Assembly: GCA_964017045.1 (NCBI GenBank)
Contig: OZ024810.1
Coordinates: 6,751,562 to 6,815,561, forward strand
Reading direction: 5' to 3'
Length of the DNA stretch: 64,000 bases
Source: Omphiscola glabra
Lineage: Eukaryota > Mollusca > Gastropoda > Lymnaeidae
Below, in pieces: positions 1-12,229 of this stretch. How positions within the stretch are numbered: position 1 is the first letter of the stretch; each line of letters opens with the position of its first letter. The position numbers and the translations under genes are program-made. The notes beneath the pieces are model-generated. The model did not search any database, had not been told where the DNA came from, and saw only the letters and a program-made list of their open reading frames with translations.

Positions 1-270
1 AAATTATTCTTTTCAGATAGTACCATTACTTATCATAATGCACATTAGGATAAAAATATATAATTAATCAGCAGATATACTTAGATTTAACATGATAGGG
101 ACCCATTAGTATGGAAGACACCAGCAGTGCCCAGTAACTTGTTACTGTATTTCTTCTATTGTATCTTTGCAAGCATGAAAAATGCTATTTTAGCGAGATA
201 GCTTCAAATAAGATAAGATGACAGTATCCTGTAAAGCAGTGTCAAAATAATTACTATTTGTCATCCTTAC

Positions 271-3200
271 TTGGTGTCCCATAAAAATCGTATGCCCCCT
301 GATCCATAGAGCGGCAGCTCCTTCTTCTCATCCATAACTTCAATGTATGAGTGGTTCCCATAGGGTACTGGGCGGTACCTGGGTATAGCAATGGATACAT
401 ACTACATAGGTTTTTTAGTCAAGAACCAAGTTTTGAGTTCTCCATCAGTGGTATCACTAGCATTGGGGTCTCTAGGGGTGGTGCTCCCCAAAGCTGTAAC
501 TCATGGTGCCCGATCCCACAGATTTTATCATATGCTGAGTTACAGAATACTCTTGGTAATGTTAGCAATGTTAAAGTTAAAGACAGTGGTTTTGGTAACA
601 TCTTTTGGGGTCTGCATCGAAAACACATTCCTAGTGATGCCACTCATCTCCATCGTCATTGATAGCTTATTAGTGACTACTAGTACTTATTAATGTTATA
701 TAAATATGCAAGTAATTTGTTTACAAATTTTAAAACTTTTCCCATTTTTAGGATTCTAACATACTATTACTATTGTAAAGAATTGTTTTTACACATACAC
801 TTACACCTAATAAGATAAGTGATACCCTGCAATTAAATGTTGGCCGAAATCAACACAATGCAAAAAAATCTCATCCTGCCCTAGTTAAATTCAGTGTAAT
901 ACCCATTCACTTATACTTATATAAATTATCTCAAGTTTTGTTCTCAAATTTTAAAAAACTCACTTTTTAAATTTAAGCCCAATTTTAGAGGCCAGGGATA
1001 CTAATAAAAGGACCACTTGTCCCCAGGCTGTGTTAATTTCAGTCCATTCAATCTGCAGACAAGTGTTGGAACAAATGTTTCATGGGAAATCAATAAATAG
1101 AACAAATGTTACATGATGAAGCAATAAAAAGATAAATTGTTACATGAGCAAGCAACACTTTTGAAACTTATAAAATTCTTTATTTAATATAAATGTGTTT
1201 CATAAGAGAAATTATTTTAATGTTTTTCATATTAGCCAAATTTAATGTTTGTTTAAGTTTAAGGATATACATTTTTATATTTAAAGAGCCTATTTTAAAA
1301 GCAAGATTTTAAAGATAAACAATTGAGTAAAAGAACCTTTTTAATGTCTTTTAACAAACTAAGTTATTGCATTTCTTTATTTTTTTAAATAAAATGCAAG
1401 AAAAATAGAAACTATTTGTAAAATGTTAATTTTCAATAGTCAATAGCAACAAATAAAAAAGATTTAGGAAATTTAAAAAAAAAACTTGCTGTTGTGTTTG
1501 GAAGTCTTCCTAATCGGAAATCATTGATTGTCCCAAACTCTCCATCATGCCTTAAAAAAAACAAAATGAATTTTTGTAGTTGTTATTAATAAAATAACGT
1601 TTTAACTTTTTCAAATTTGTTAAAACTATTCTAAATAAATGCATAAAAATAAAGAAACAAAATGATTTAAAAATTCTTAAATCCTTTACCTACAGCCAAA
1701 ATCATGAGATCCACCAAAAATAATATGTCTTAAGAGAGCACTTGAGAATATGATAACCTTCATTCCCGCCTTTTTTTCCCCATGCCTTTCTTGGATAGAA
1801 TGATGTCATTCATTTTCTTACCATATATGGAATGTTGCATTAAATACGTTGGTTTTCTTGAGTCTGTCCAGCTGTGCTTGGGCGTACCTCAACTGATTGT
1901 CAACACTGGTTGAATAAGAAGAACTAATCAATGCATGAACGGTGAAAAATGTAACTGTTGCATTTGACAGCCATCATTTTTAGTTGTGTTAAATTTTGCT
2001 TGTTAAAAAATAAAAAGGGGTTCATAACTTGATGAAATAAAATAAATTTTACATGCCAATACTTATGAATAACAGGGGTTGTATAAATCTATTTAATTTC
2101 ATGTGAGATGTGAAGCCCACAATATGAATGTTGAATACAGGGGAGAAAAAAACTCACCTTTTTTGTTCATCGTCCAATTCAATGGCAATCCTGCACTGGT
2201 CATTGTACTCATGCCAATAACTGTAAGAAACCAGGTATGAAATAATGTAACTTTCATGTAACAAAATTTAAGAAAAGTTGTGAATTTATAGCTTTAAAAC
2301 AGTGTTCCCCAAACTTTTCCATGGTCTCTACCCCCAAAAAAATTGAGTGCTTAAGTCTCGCATCCAATTAAAAGATAACAATATGCAATTTATAATTGAA
2401 AATATAAAAAGAAAGAAAAAAGGTCTTCGAATTTTGTTTATTGGATTTATTACAAAGAGAACTGTATATCTTTGAAAAGAAACTTGTGACTTACTTAACT
2501 TATTACAAAAAAAGTAATATTTTAATAGAAGAAAATTAAAAAATATACCGTATATAAAAAATTTACATTATGACTTAGGTCAACTGCTCTTATAATCAGT
2601 GTTCCTTGCACTCCTGGAAGAGCCATTTCCCAACCCCCTGGAGGGTCTCGGACACCAGGTTAGGAAACCATAATTAATAGGTTTTAATTGCTGTATCTCA
2701 AGATAGGGTTTCAGCAGATGTTCAAGAGGACTAAATCTACCTTAAAATATATTCATTCAAATATAAAGTAACTATTACAAAACATAGCCTACATCTCCTC
2801 ATCTTCATCCAGTTTTTTTGCCTTGCCCTTCTCAATAGCCATGGCCTCAGAGACCCTTTCCCTCTCTCTTTCAGCTTGTTCTAGCTCCTGCATCAGGCGC
2901 TTTTCTTCTTGCAATAGCTGAAGAATACAACACATATGGCATATATTCAATTTTTTAAAATAGATTGTAAAATGAATAACATGCAATACAATTTTTACAA
3001 CAGGTTGTAAAATGAGATCCATGAGAATTATTTGTTCACAGAACTCACCATTAAATAAAAAAACTGATAAGAATATGTAACTTAGTTTTATATTACTTTG
3101 TTTTATTAAATAGCAGCAGACCCGTTTACTCTTATGATTTTTGCGTACAATGTACGATTTTGCGGTGTGTACATTATATATAATTTATGTTAATTTTTTT

Positions 3201-6200
3201 ACTATTACTATTAAGATAATGTATAGAATGATATTGTACGATTTTAAGAGTTTGAGGGTTAACAGGTCTATAGCAGTCATAAATGGACAGAGGATTTATT
3301 TTTTGGGGTTAAGCAGAATGATGCATGACACACAAATAAAAACAACACTGCCAAATATGACCTAAGAAATGAGTTGTGATATTTAAAAAATATCAGAAAA
3401 AATCTTTGGTTTATTTCTTAAATAATTCTGTTTACCTGCTTTAGTTCCTCTTCAAGCTCAGCCTCAATGTCCACATCAGCTGAAAAACCCAATTTGTCCA
3501 AAAAATCCCTAAAATGAGAAATTGAATGTAAGTGCTACAAAAATAATTTGGGATGTATTTGACAGTTGCTTTACTGAAATTGACAAATAAAGTTTTGACA
3601 AAAAATTTTAACAGAGAGCATTCAATCAGTGGAAATGTCAACATATTTGAACAGGTAGTATTCAGTCAGTGGAAATGTCAACACTGTTCTTCCTTCACGT
3701 GTAGAGATGACCATGGTTATATATCATGGTGAATACACAGGTGGCCTGCCAGCGCCTCCCCCCCCTTTCCCCGTGGCTAGAAAGCTTTCCCACATGTGGG
3801 ACACATGCTGTGTTGTGTCCTGGTTGGATTTGAGTTGATTTTGCTTCTTCTTGCAATGCGCTTTCTTTGGACATGATTGGTACGCTTATACTCTGAGGAT
3901 TTTGTTCCAAAAGTCTGCCACGCCAGCTTGCACGGTCCATGGTCAGTGTGTCCCACATATCAAAGTCAATGTCCATGGCTTTAAGTGAAGCTTGTAGGCA
4001 GTCCCTGAAGTGTTTTTCTGCCCACCAATTGAGCGCTTTCTACTAGAGAGTTCACCGAACAATAATCATTTGGGAAGTCTGCTGTCTGGCATTCTTGCGA
4101 CATGCCCTGTCCATCTGGCTTGTCCTTCTTGTAGGAGCATGTGGATGCTGATATAATTGGCCCGTTATAGAATTTCTGTTTCAGGGACTCCATGTATTGA
4201 TAGCATTTAGGAGAGATGTTAAGACGATTTACCTTCAGCTTAGTGACAAGACTGAGACCCCTTCGCTCCCCCACACTCCTGCACAGCCTTCCAAATGCAA
4301 CATTTGCTTTGAAAATTTGGTTATTGATTCTCATCATCTATTATTGCTGACCTGGAGAGGTCCCTCACTAATATTTTAGGTTCTTTTAAGCTTTCTCTGG
4401 AGCTGGCTGGTGCAAAATCTCTGTATTGATGGTGAGGTCATAGTTGTCACCGTTACATGCCTTTGCAAAGCAATCAATTATTTGCTACATTTTCAGTTCC
4501 AAACTTGCATTTAGGGCACAGTCATCAGCAAACAGGAAGTCACCAATAACTGTTTCTTTCATTTTTCTAATGGCTTACCGTCTCTTAAGATTAAATAGAC
4601 CTCCGTCTGTCCTACATTTTGTAGGAATGCAGTCACCATTGTGAAAAAAGCACCTGTCAGCATTGCTGAGAATACCATGCTAAAAAGTGATGGGGCTAGA
4701 ACGCAACCTTATTTTACTCCGTTAGTTAAAGGAAAGGCAACAGGCTTATATCAAGAATCCATGACTCCGGCCATCGTACCATCATTGGGGGTTGCACACC
4801 TGGATACCAACTCTCGGAAATAACAGGATACCAGACTATAACGGATGCTTGAAAAAACTGGGATCGGATTTATAAAACTGGGATTTTTGAAATTTCCGGT
4901 ATTTCATTTTCAAAAAATAAATATCAATTTTCTTAGTTTCCAGGTCATCGTTAAAGCAAGACATAAAAATATGTATGTGATGTGCAAACCCCTTACACCA
5001 AATTTCTCAAGTTCAAAGAGAGGCGACAGACGGACTACATCTGTGTATTGTGATTTATTTTTAAAGAAGAATGGCTTTTTGATTAGTTTTGTTTTTACAT
5101 TGTGCATGTGTTGTATGTAAAAGGACATGTGAGTTGTGACTTGAACACACAGGATTGGACAAGTAAATATTTTCATATTATTGACAAATAAGTAATTGGT
5201 ATAGTCGAATAAAGATCAAATTTTGACTTACATTTACAGTTGTTTTTAACATGAATTGTATCAAATAATAACATGCACTCGAATCACAGGGTAAACTTTA
5301 TATAACAAAATGTTTGATTGCTTGATTTCCTTTAATTATGCCAAAGTAACTACATATTTAAAACTATGACTAAATCCGTATTTTAATAATCAAATCTCTT
5401 AAGTTTAGGACAAAGAAAAATTATGTTACTCCTAGTTTGTCTGTACCGTATCTAGCCAAACGTTTACCTGATTCTTTTAAAGTTGTACATGTCAAAATAT
5501 TTCGATTTAAATAAATAAAATTAATACGTTTTTGTTAATTAACATTACTGTCATAATGATTTATTTTCCATCCAGGTTGATAGAAAGAAATGGGTGACCT
5601 TGACATAAGTAAACCTAAATATGAAAAGCATGTGAAACTATAGGAAACAGAGTCATCAGTTTGGTACTTTTCTTGAAATTTCTCAGCTAAATGCATTAGA
5701 TGTAAGAAAATAATTTAAACATTTGTAGGCACAACTTCAGACCTTCACATTCATTTAAAGGCTGCACATTCCACTGTCTTGAAAGACATTGCCGTTTCTG
5801 GTACCGGTACTCCAAACAGCATTGATTTCTATGAAATTTCATTCTAAAAATTCCGCCCGAGAAAAAAAAGCAAATTAACAAACTATTTTTCAAGTTCAAC
5901 AAGCTTTCATTCAGTTTTTTCTTTTAATGATCAAAGACGAACCATGAAGCAATGTGGCTTCAATTTGCCTATATCTTCTAATTCAATTAAAAACATGGTG
6001 AAAAAGCACAATGGGACTGTTAAAACCTCTTTGATTAATAAACTGCGCAATCTGAACAAAGAAAGACTGGATGATTGGACAAGTTTGGGAAATCATCATT
6101 TTATGAACGTAAAAATTCATAGTGTTAAGTTAACCAATGAATTTATCAATCTTGGCCTACTAAAAGTAAGAGTGATTGGCAGCGTGACGACCAGAACATG

Positions 6201-9200
6201 TTTACAATTGTTGGAAAACAGGCTATCAGCTTTTGAATTGTCATTGAAAGAGGAAATTTAGTCTGCATAACTACTGACTTTGCCAGTGTGATGACCGTAT
6301 TAGGACGTGAAGCAGCGCTTTATCATCAACAGAGTCTTGCTCATGGTGTACAGCTGACAATCTTAGACAACCTTTATAAAGAAAAGAAAACTCTTCAACC
6401 TCTATAACATCAAGCTGAAGAAGACAACGATTCTGATGATTTTGACTGTGATGATAATAATGACAAAAGTGTGAAAAAATGCAAAAATTTTCAGAAAGTG
6501 GCCTACCAAAAATATGTAAAAGAAGAAATCGGTCATGAACTTAATTTGAATTTAGAAAAGTAAGAATAAAAAATCCAAATAAGAAAGCACTTATTGATTT
6601 AAAAATCGATCATATATCAAGATGAATTTGAAAGACTGTTTAATCTCACCTCTAATCACCAATAAAAATTCTCTAAATATTGAAATTATAGAAAATACCG
6701 GGATTCTTGTATTTGTAAGACTTCAATATAAAAAATACCTGTTTTGGTAAAAGGGACCGGTATTGCGACCCCCTAATTATCATGGAGTTGACACACTATT
6801 GCAATAAATCTACTTGGACAGCCAAACTTCTCCATTATCTTCCACAGGCCATTGCTACTGACTGAGTCAAATGCTTTGGTCATATCAACAAAGGTGATGA
6901 ACGGGTCGCTGTGTTGTTCTTGACATTTTTCCTGGAGTTGACATGCTGCAAATACTATGTCAGCCATGTCCCGTTCTGAACGGAATCCACATTGGCTATC
7001 AGGAAGTAATCCATGTTCAAGGTGTAGTTGTAAATGATTAAATAGGACTCTGGCCAAGATTTACGCAGCTTTCAACATATTTGTCAAGTAATATTCAGTC
7101 ATGGTCATAGGAAATGTCAACATATTTGAAAAGGTTATTTTCATTAAAGGAAATTCCTTAACTAATTATACATATAACTTAATAAGTTTTAACTGACTTG
7201 TATTCTTTGTTTTCATCCTCCACAATTTTCAGCTGATGGTCAAGACTGTCAAGCAAATGGTCAGTACATTCCTGAGACAAAATTAGTTAAAATTTATATA
7301 CTTAAAGAAACAACTTTTCAATATTGGTTGAAATGTATGTTTAAATGTTATATTGTATTATTTGTATCTAAATTAAATAATTCCAGAACTTCTTGAACTA
7401 AAAATAAACATGGCATATTCCTTATGACATCAGTTACTACTTTAAAGCAATTTAAATGCACACAGAGTACTGATCACAATGTATGGAAGACTTGATGAGA
7501 AAGTTAAGAACCTCAAAGTTAGAAGACAATGCTTTTATAATTAAAATACCTCACACAAAGGATGATCAATGTCTGAACAGCCTGACATGAGATCAAACAA
7601 GTGACCTGTTACCTGACCAAGCAAATAAAAAATGAAAGAAGTTAGCATTCTTGACAGCATCATAATTCAAAAACAAAACTACATGAAAAAAAAGTCATCA
7701 AAAACTCCTGTTTTAAAATAATTAAATTTGAATCTATAAATAACTAAGACATTTAAGAAATACAAATGTGGCACAAATCATAAAAAACAGTTTTATATGA
7801 CTACTATTGGCGTAAATTGAACAAAAACTCACCCTGGATCTTATACTAAGGGTATCCATGCTTCCTGGTCCCAAATTCCCAACCAGGGTGAAGTCATTTG
7901 ATTCCTCAAAACTATAGAAAAATTATACTAACTTAAACAGTTAAGTGGCTCAAAGTCACCAGTAAATTTAAAGAGTAAAAAGTTATTTTAATTTTTCATT
8001 AATCATAAAATTGTGTCATGGTGGGGAAATTTTGATTTAAATTTATCATTTTAAATACATATTATGTTCAAAATACACACAGTGTGATGCTTACCCCCCT
8101 CTTGACACAAATGTTTCTGTATAATCTTCATCTTCCTCCATTACAAGCTCCTGGTGACAATTATAAAGATGTTTAGAAGGCATTGGGTTTTGGTACTAGG
8201 TTATCAATTAAAATATCTCTATATTTTTAAATATATGACTCTCAATGAACCAGATAAACTGTTCAGTAAGGGAAAGGACCATTTTGTAGGAAGATGGACC
8301 ATTCACGGGGGGGGGGGGGGGGGGGGAGGAGATGGATCATTCAGATGGGTGATGGACCATTCAGAGCATGGAAGGACCTTTCATAAAGTGGAAGGACTGT
8401 TCAGTGAATGTAATGACTGTTCAGTGAATGGAAGGACTTTTCAGTGAATGAAAGGACTGTTCAGTGAATGGAAGGACTGTTCAGTGAGGGGAAGGACCGT
8501 TCAGAAAGGGGAAGGACTGTACGAGGATGGAAAATATGTCTGGGAGGGGATGGGCCATTCAGAGTAAAGAGTGCATGGATGGACCATTCAGAGTAAAGAG
8601 TGCATGGATGGACCATTCAGAGTAAAGAGTGCATGGATGGACCATTCAGAAGTGCATCAATGGACCATTCAATGAGTAAAGAGATCAATTATAGAGATGT
8701 AATAGATATTTTGGAGCTTACCTCTGGCCTTATAAACTGGATGCTGTCATCCATATCTGACATACAAACCAAAGGTTCTAAAAAAATCAAAAGAATCAAA
8801 GGGATAGTTATCATTTTAGTGATGAACATCAGTATGTTTGCATTGATTAGCAAATGGATTAACCAAATATGATTAATTGACCATTCTATGTGGCCTGCTA
8901 CCTGCAAATTAATTGGTGTAACCCTAGTCAACAAAAGGGTTGTAAGTTATAATATTGGCCCATAGCTAGAAAAAAGGAAGACAAGGAAGGCCCCTGTGTT
9001 ATATGCTGGGGTTATAAAGAACTAAAAGCTTCTGCCCCAAAAGAATGTTTATGGGCATTAAGATATAATTATGACATTTATCATTTATAAATCATAAATG
9101 ACATCACGAGTCTGGGGGAGAGGGGGGGTCACATTTTTGTGAGATGTGTGATGAGGGGAGTGGGGGTTAAAGCAGTGCGATGTCAAATTAAAAGCGAAAC

Positions 9201-12109
9201 ATTCTTTAAAAAAAACCCACTGCATAACACTAAATTACAGACATTTTAACATTATTCTTTATATTCAAAAAATTTATTTATTTTATTTTTTATCTATGAC
9301 TGAGAAAATCCGTATAGGTGTAAGAGGTCCGAGAAATGGAATCTTATCAGTTACAGGACGCCACGGAGGAGGAGAATCAAAGAGTAGTGACTCTGACAGT
9401 TGTGAGAATTTATGTCAAAATGTGGAGACGAGAATCATAGAATTGGGTCTACCACAGGAGGTAATATGGAACGAAAAATGTTGGACTGGGGAGGGGGGAT
9501 TTAGTTATGTTCCAGCCCAGGTGTACTTAAACTTTTCACATTGCTACATCCCCTCTCAACTTTTAAACATTTCCCCCCCCCCCCAACCACCCCATATTAA
9601 ATGTTGATAAAATTTAAAACATGGAAATAATTAAATTATTTATTTATTGTTATTTAGTTCTAGATACAAGAAAAAGTATACCAATACATGTAATGTGGAA
9701 ACAAAATTCACCAGAAAAAAAAACATTTACTGCTGCTATTGCTATTCAAATGCATAAAAACTGATATCATTTTTAAAGGCAGGAACAACTAGCAATGGCA
9801 GCATATGAAATTTATTTTCTGGGTTGTTTAAGAACCACTGTTCTAGGGAAATGTTTCTGACCCAGGTGCAGTAATTAGATATCCATGGGAGGTGATTTTT
9901 GTACGTTTTTGTCAAGGACAATAGTGGACAGAGGGAGTTTTAAAGGGTGGGGGGTGTGTATGCAGAGGTTGGTGTAAGTTATAATTGAGGGGGGTATAAC
10001 TTTTTGTGATGTGGGTTGGGGGAGGGGTTGTGAAGAAAATGGCAAAATTTGCATGATGTCATGCATGGATGGCCCTTTATTACATTACATCATATTATTA
10101 ATAATGAAAAATGATAATTTCATAATTCATAGTCCGCCACCTTAGCAATTAACATATTTTTTATTGACCAAGGGCAGGAAGGCTTAGGGCAAGGCAAGGG
10201 GCACAATTATCTAATTAATTAATTTTATACAGCCTGATCATATAAAAAAATGTTAAATCCATATTCATTAGGCAGTTTAAATAAATCAGCCTTGACTAAG
10301 CTATGAATATGAAATCAAATCAAAATTAAATACTTAAATATTTATCAAGTAAAAAAGGTGTATTTTTTGGCCAACAATGTTTTAGTTGGGTTCACTTTGG
10401 CTTGGGTTAGTACAGGTATTTCTTTGCCCAGACCATGCTTTCATATTATTTATAGCAATACTAATAATGGTATTAATAGGCTAATTGGCATCCTCCAAAC
10501 ACTGGTATTAAATTCAAAACACTAGTAAAATGCATCAAATGAGCAGTCACTTTTGAAGTTAAATTATGTTTAACCAAGAACATGGTCAAATGTGATAATT
10601 ATCACTCAACAACTTTAAGTACTGTCTAAAGACATTTTCCTTTGTGACTATAGCGCCACTGGAAAGTGGCTTGAAAACAGGCTACCGATTGTTCCACCTT
10701 GATACCGCAATTTACGCTTGGGAGGTAAATCTTTGGCAAGCACTAAGTACTAAGACATCATTCAGACAACTCTGTATTTAATTTGATTGATTTTAGCATA
10801 GCCAGCAAATTCATCAGTATTATTATTATTATTAGTGGTCTTATATAGCGCCGTACCCCAGGCTAGTAACACAATTCCAGGAACAACATGATCAGTTATA
10901 ATGCATTTCTCCGTGCTACGATTTCCAACCAACATCGACTGGTAACACATTCAACTATTCCTCACATTTATCAAAGCAGATCAAACCATGCCAGTTTCCA
11001 AGCTATTTGTGATTGTGCTTTCCAGTCATGCTTTCACTTTCACAACAACAAAATATGACGACTTGTAATTGTACACGTTTTCTGACTGTATTTAAAGTTG
11101 TTGAGTGACAATTATAATATTTGACCAAGCACTTGGTAAACATTATTAATAATATTAAACTGCTCATTGACTTGATGTTGAGTGCCACTTATCATATATA
11201 TGACTATTTATTAGTAAAACATTATTAAACTGACAATTTAACTGCTCATCGAACCAAGCAATTGGTAAACATTATTATAATATTATTAAACTGATTCCCC
11301 CTCTGACCGAAAAACTATGCTGCTTGGCGCCGTCCATGACTTGACATTAAAATAGTTATGGAATGGTAAATGGTTAGAGTGAATATACATTTGTTTTGTT
11401 TTATTTAATTAATGTATGTTAATTTTTAAGTGTCATGATTATAACATTATGTTTGTTAAATCGTATGTACAGCGTGGTGAGCCCAGCCCTCGGCTGGGGT
11501 ACCACGCTATAAAAAACTTCGGTTAATGTGCTGTTGTGGTCCCTCTGTCGCTCACCCTAACCCGAACCCTAAATCTATCATAAACAAAGGGAAGTGACTC
11601 CCAATAAGGGGACCACAACAGCACATTAGCCAAAACTTCTAATAATAATATAATAAAAACTGCTTGTCGACTTGTGGAGTGCCACTGATTTACTAGTGAT
11701 TTGAATTTGGGACGGACGTTCTAAAGAATACCGGTTAATTTACTGCTTTAACTTAACGCTGCTTAGGCCTACCCTTAAAAATAAATTTATTTCATTAAAA
11801 GCAGTAAAAAGGAATGAAAATTTAATAACATATTAGGGTAAATTCGAATAATAACCAAATGAAATGAGGTACGATCTATCTTAATTAGCCCATATTAGTA
11901 TTAGCAGGCCTATTTTTAAGTAAGGTAAGCCTAGTAAAAAGTGAAGGCTAGTTAATAAGTTTATTTTTGTTACCTGTCAGTTCTTTGAACAAATCTCGAG
12001 AGATGTCGCTGAAGCTCGAATCTATTTTCAGTGGAAGATTGCATCTTTGACAAAGAAAATGAACCAGAGTTGTACCTGACTTTCCTGCTTCCACACGGGG
12101 GTTAGACAT
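271..12109 (-). CDS. BECN1: Beclin-1 (autophagy, PI3K-III complex), 13 exons, 3' end outside window
   Basis: Scaffold subunit of the Vps34 class III PI3-kinase complexes that start autophagosome formation and endosomal sorting. Coding exons, 5' to 3': 12109-11974, 8777-8722, 8150-8095, 7911-7833, 7612-7550, 7271-7198, 3508-3436, 2917-2793, 2220-2158, 1905-1822, 1550-1490, 1052-964, 378-271. All join in frame (1,067 nt, ~355 codons); human beclin 1 is 450 aa, so about 95 C-terminal residues lie beyond the left edge. Seen: N-terminal [10 protein letters not shown] (Cys20/Cys23), CEEC (Cys129/Cys132), BH3 region at residues 104-118, a Glu/Arg-rich coiled coil (~160-260), then the evolutionarily conserved domain with [27 protein letters not shown], and [10 protein letters not shown]. 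All donors are GT except the GC donor after exon 11. The start is the first ATG, eleven codons before the Val-His-Phe that aligns with family N-termini. Introns 1 and 6 are inflated by transposons. Family identity is very secure. Confidence 0.96.
1484..1489 (-). other. Non-canonical GC splice donor of beclin-1 intron 11
   Basis: Exon 11 ends ...AACACAACA and the next bases on the minus strand are GCAAGT, the usual context of GC-AG donors. Using it joins GRLPNTT to IEWTEIN in frame, with the same spacing as the vertebrate family (GRLP + 3 residues + EW). The only nearby GT lies 4 nt further on and would shift the frame. Confidence 0.8.
2301..2675. mobile_element. hAT-like MITE, decayed, in beclin intron 9-8 region
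   Basis: It starts CAGTGTTCCCCAAACTTTTCC and ends near GGTTAGGAAACC, giving a degenerate inverted-repeat end in the style of hAT non-autonomous elements. The right side carries CCCAACCCCCTGGAGGGTCTC. No clean target duplication was found and the interior is AT-rich. Confidence 0.35.
3690..7065 (-). pseudogene. Non-LTR retrotransposon (LINE) relic in beclin intron 6, split by a hAT
   Basis: The minus strand reads, in broken frames, an RT segment at 7057-6773 ([32 protein letters not shown]), then after the hAT insertion FPLTNGVK and [19 protein letters not shown] (about 4770-4660). Next come KANVAFGRL (~4310) and a C-terminal stretch around 3976-3700. The order and spacing are those of one RT ORF with stops and frameshifts. 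It belongs to the same family as the tail at 46826-47570. Similar short sequences (CAGTGGAAATGTCAACATATTTGA-like) lie on both sides, at 3630-3685 and 7075-7130, and may mark the insertion duplication. Confidence 0.8.
4824..6772 (+). pseudogene. hAT transposase relic inserted in the LINE
   Basis: The plus strand encodes a hAT-type RNase-H-like fragment. An open frame at 5944-6261 continues with [13 protein letters not shown] and [19 protein letters not shown] (about 6255-6375), the hAT catalytic Asp block followed by the C/SxxHxxQL block, then an acidic [10 protein letters not shown] stretch. Stops interrupt it. The flanks read as the two halves of the minus-strand LINE, so this element landed inside it. 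The AT-rich ends contain ACCGGGAT/GGGACCGGTATT-like sequence, but no clean duplication was identified. Confidence 0.7.
8270..8690. repeat. Minisatellite in beclin intron 2 (20-bp and 29-bp units)
   Basis: It begins with a (G)20-type run and continues with degenerate 20-bp units of the form GTTCAGTGAATGGAAGGACT (8340-8520). Three near-identical 29-bp units built on AGAGTAAAGAGTGCATGGATGGACCATTC follow (8555-8655). Both unit types share GGACCATTCA/GGACTGTTCA, so they probably have one origin. The array sits 45 bp from exon 2. Confidence 0.85.
9515..9845. mobile_element. Decayed hAT-like MITE in beclin intron 1
   Basis: The left edge CCCAGGTGTACTTAAACTTTTCACA and the right edge GTTGTTTAAGAACCACTGTTC resemble the diverged ends of CAGTGGTTCTCAA-type hAT elements. 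A C(11) run and AT-rich DNA lie between them. Ends are approximate. Confidence 0.3.
10760..10870 (-). mobile_element. LINE 3' end fragment with TAA microsatellite tail
   Basis: The minus strand reads GCCTGGGGTACGGCGCTATA, then AGACCAC and a (TAATAA)n tail. A short 3' UTR box ending in a trinucleotide microsatellite is typical of CR1/L2-like LINEs. The first block resembles the CTGGGGTACCACGCTATA at 11494-11511, so the two are probably related tails. Confidence 0.5.
11281..11512 (+). mobile_element. CR1/L2-like LINE 3' UTR fragment
   Basis: GATTCCCCCTCTGA, then GCGCCGTCCATG, then GTACAGCGTGGTGAGCCCAG occur in the same order in the reverse complement of 43570-43700, which is the 3' UTR of the intact LINE described below. 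This is therefore the 5'-truncated 3' end of a family member, inserted in the sense opposite to beclin. Confidence 0.75.
11521..11631. mobile_element. 111-bp hAT MITE with 8-bp target duplication
   Basis: Terminal inverted repeats GGTTAATGTGCTGTTGTGGT and (complement of right end) GGCTAATGTGCTGTTGTGGT match at 19 of 20 positions. The element is flanked by an exact 8-bp duplication AAAACTTC (11513-11520 and 11632-11639). An 8-bp duplication is the hAT signature. The interior carries telomere-like CCCTAACCCGAACCCTAAA. A second copy lies at 38872-38956. The insertion is at the very end of the LINE fragment. Confidence 0.9.
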
Positions 12110-12169
12110 AATTGAAACTGATTAGAACAACACATTAACTCATTAAACTGACTGGTCACATAGAAACTA

Positions 12170-12220
12170 ACCCAGGTACTAAAAAACGAATACAAAACAT
12201 ACTATTTATAACCGGAAGTT
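12170..12220 (-). promoter_or_regulatory. Putative beclin-1 core promoter (ETS site plus TATA-like box)
   Basis: On the minus strand an ETS-type ACTTCCGG (12219-12212) is followed directly by TATAAATAG (12210-12202). This is about 95 bp upstream of the beclin start codon, which would put transcription start near 12170-12180 and leave a ~65-nt 5' UTR. Motif match and spacing only; no further support. Confidence 0.4.
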
Positions 12221-12229
12221 TGTAATGTT

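Noticed and set aside
351..693. Plus-strand ORFs of 100-103 codons
   Set aside because: They run antisense to beclin exon 13 and into its intron; no recognisable domain.
11575..11590. Telomere-like CCCTAACCC words as a chromosome end or interstitial telomere
   Set aside because: Only a few words, inside a MITE with clear target duplications.
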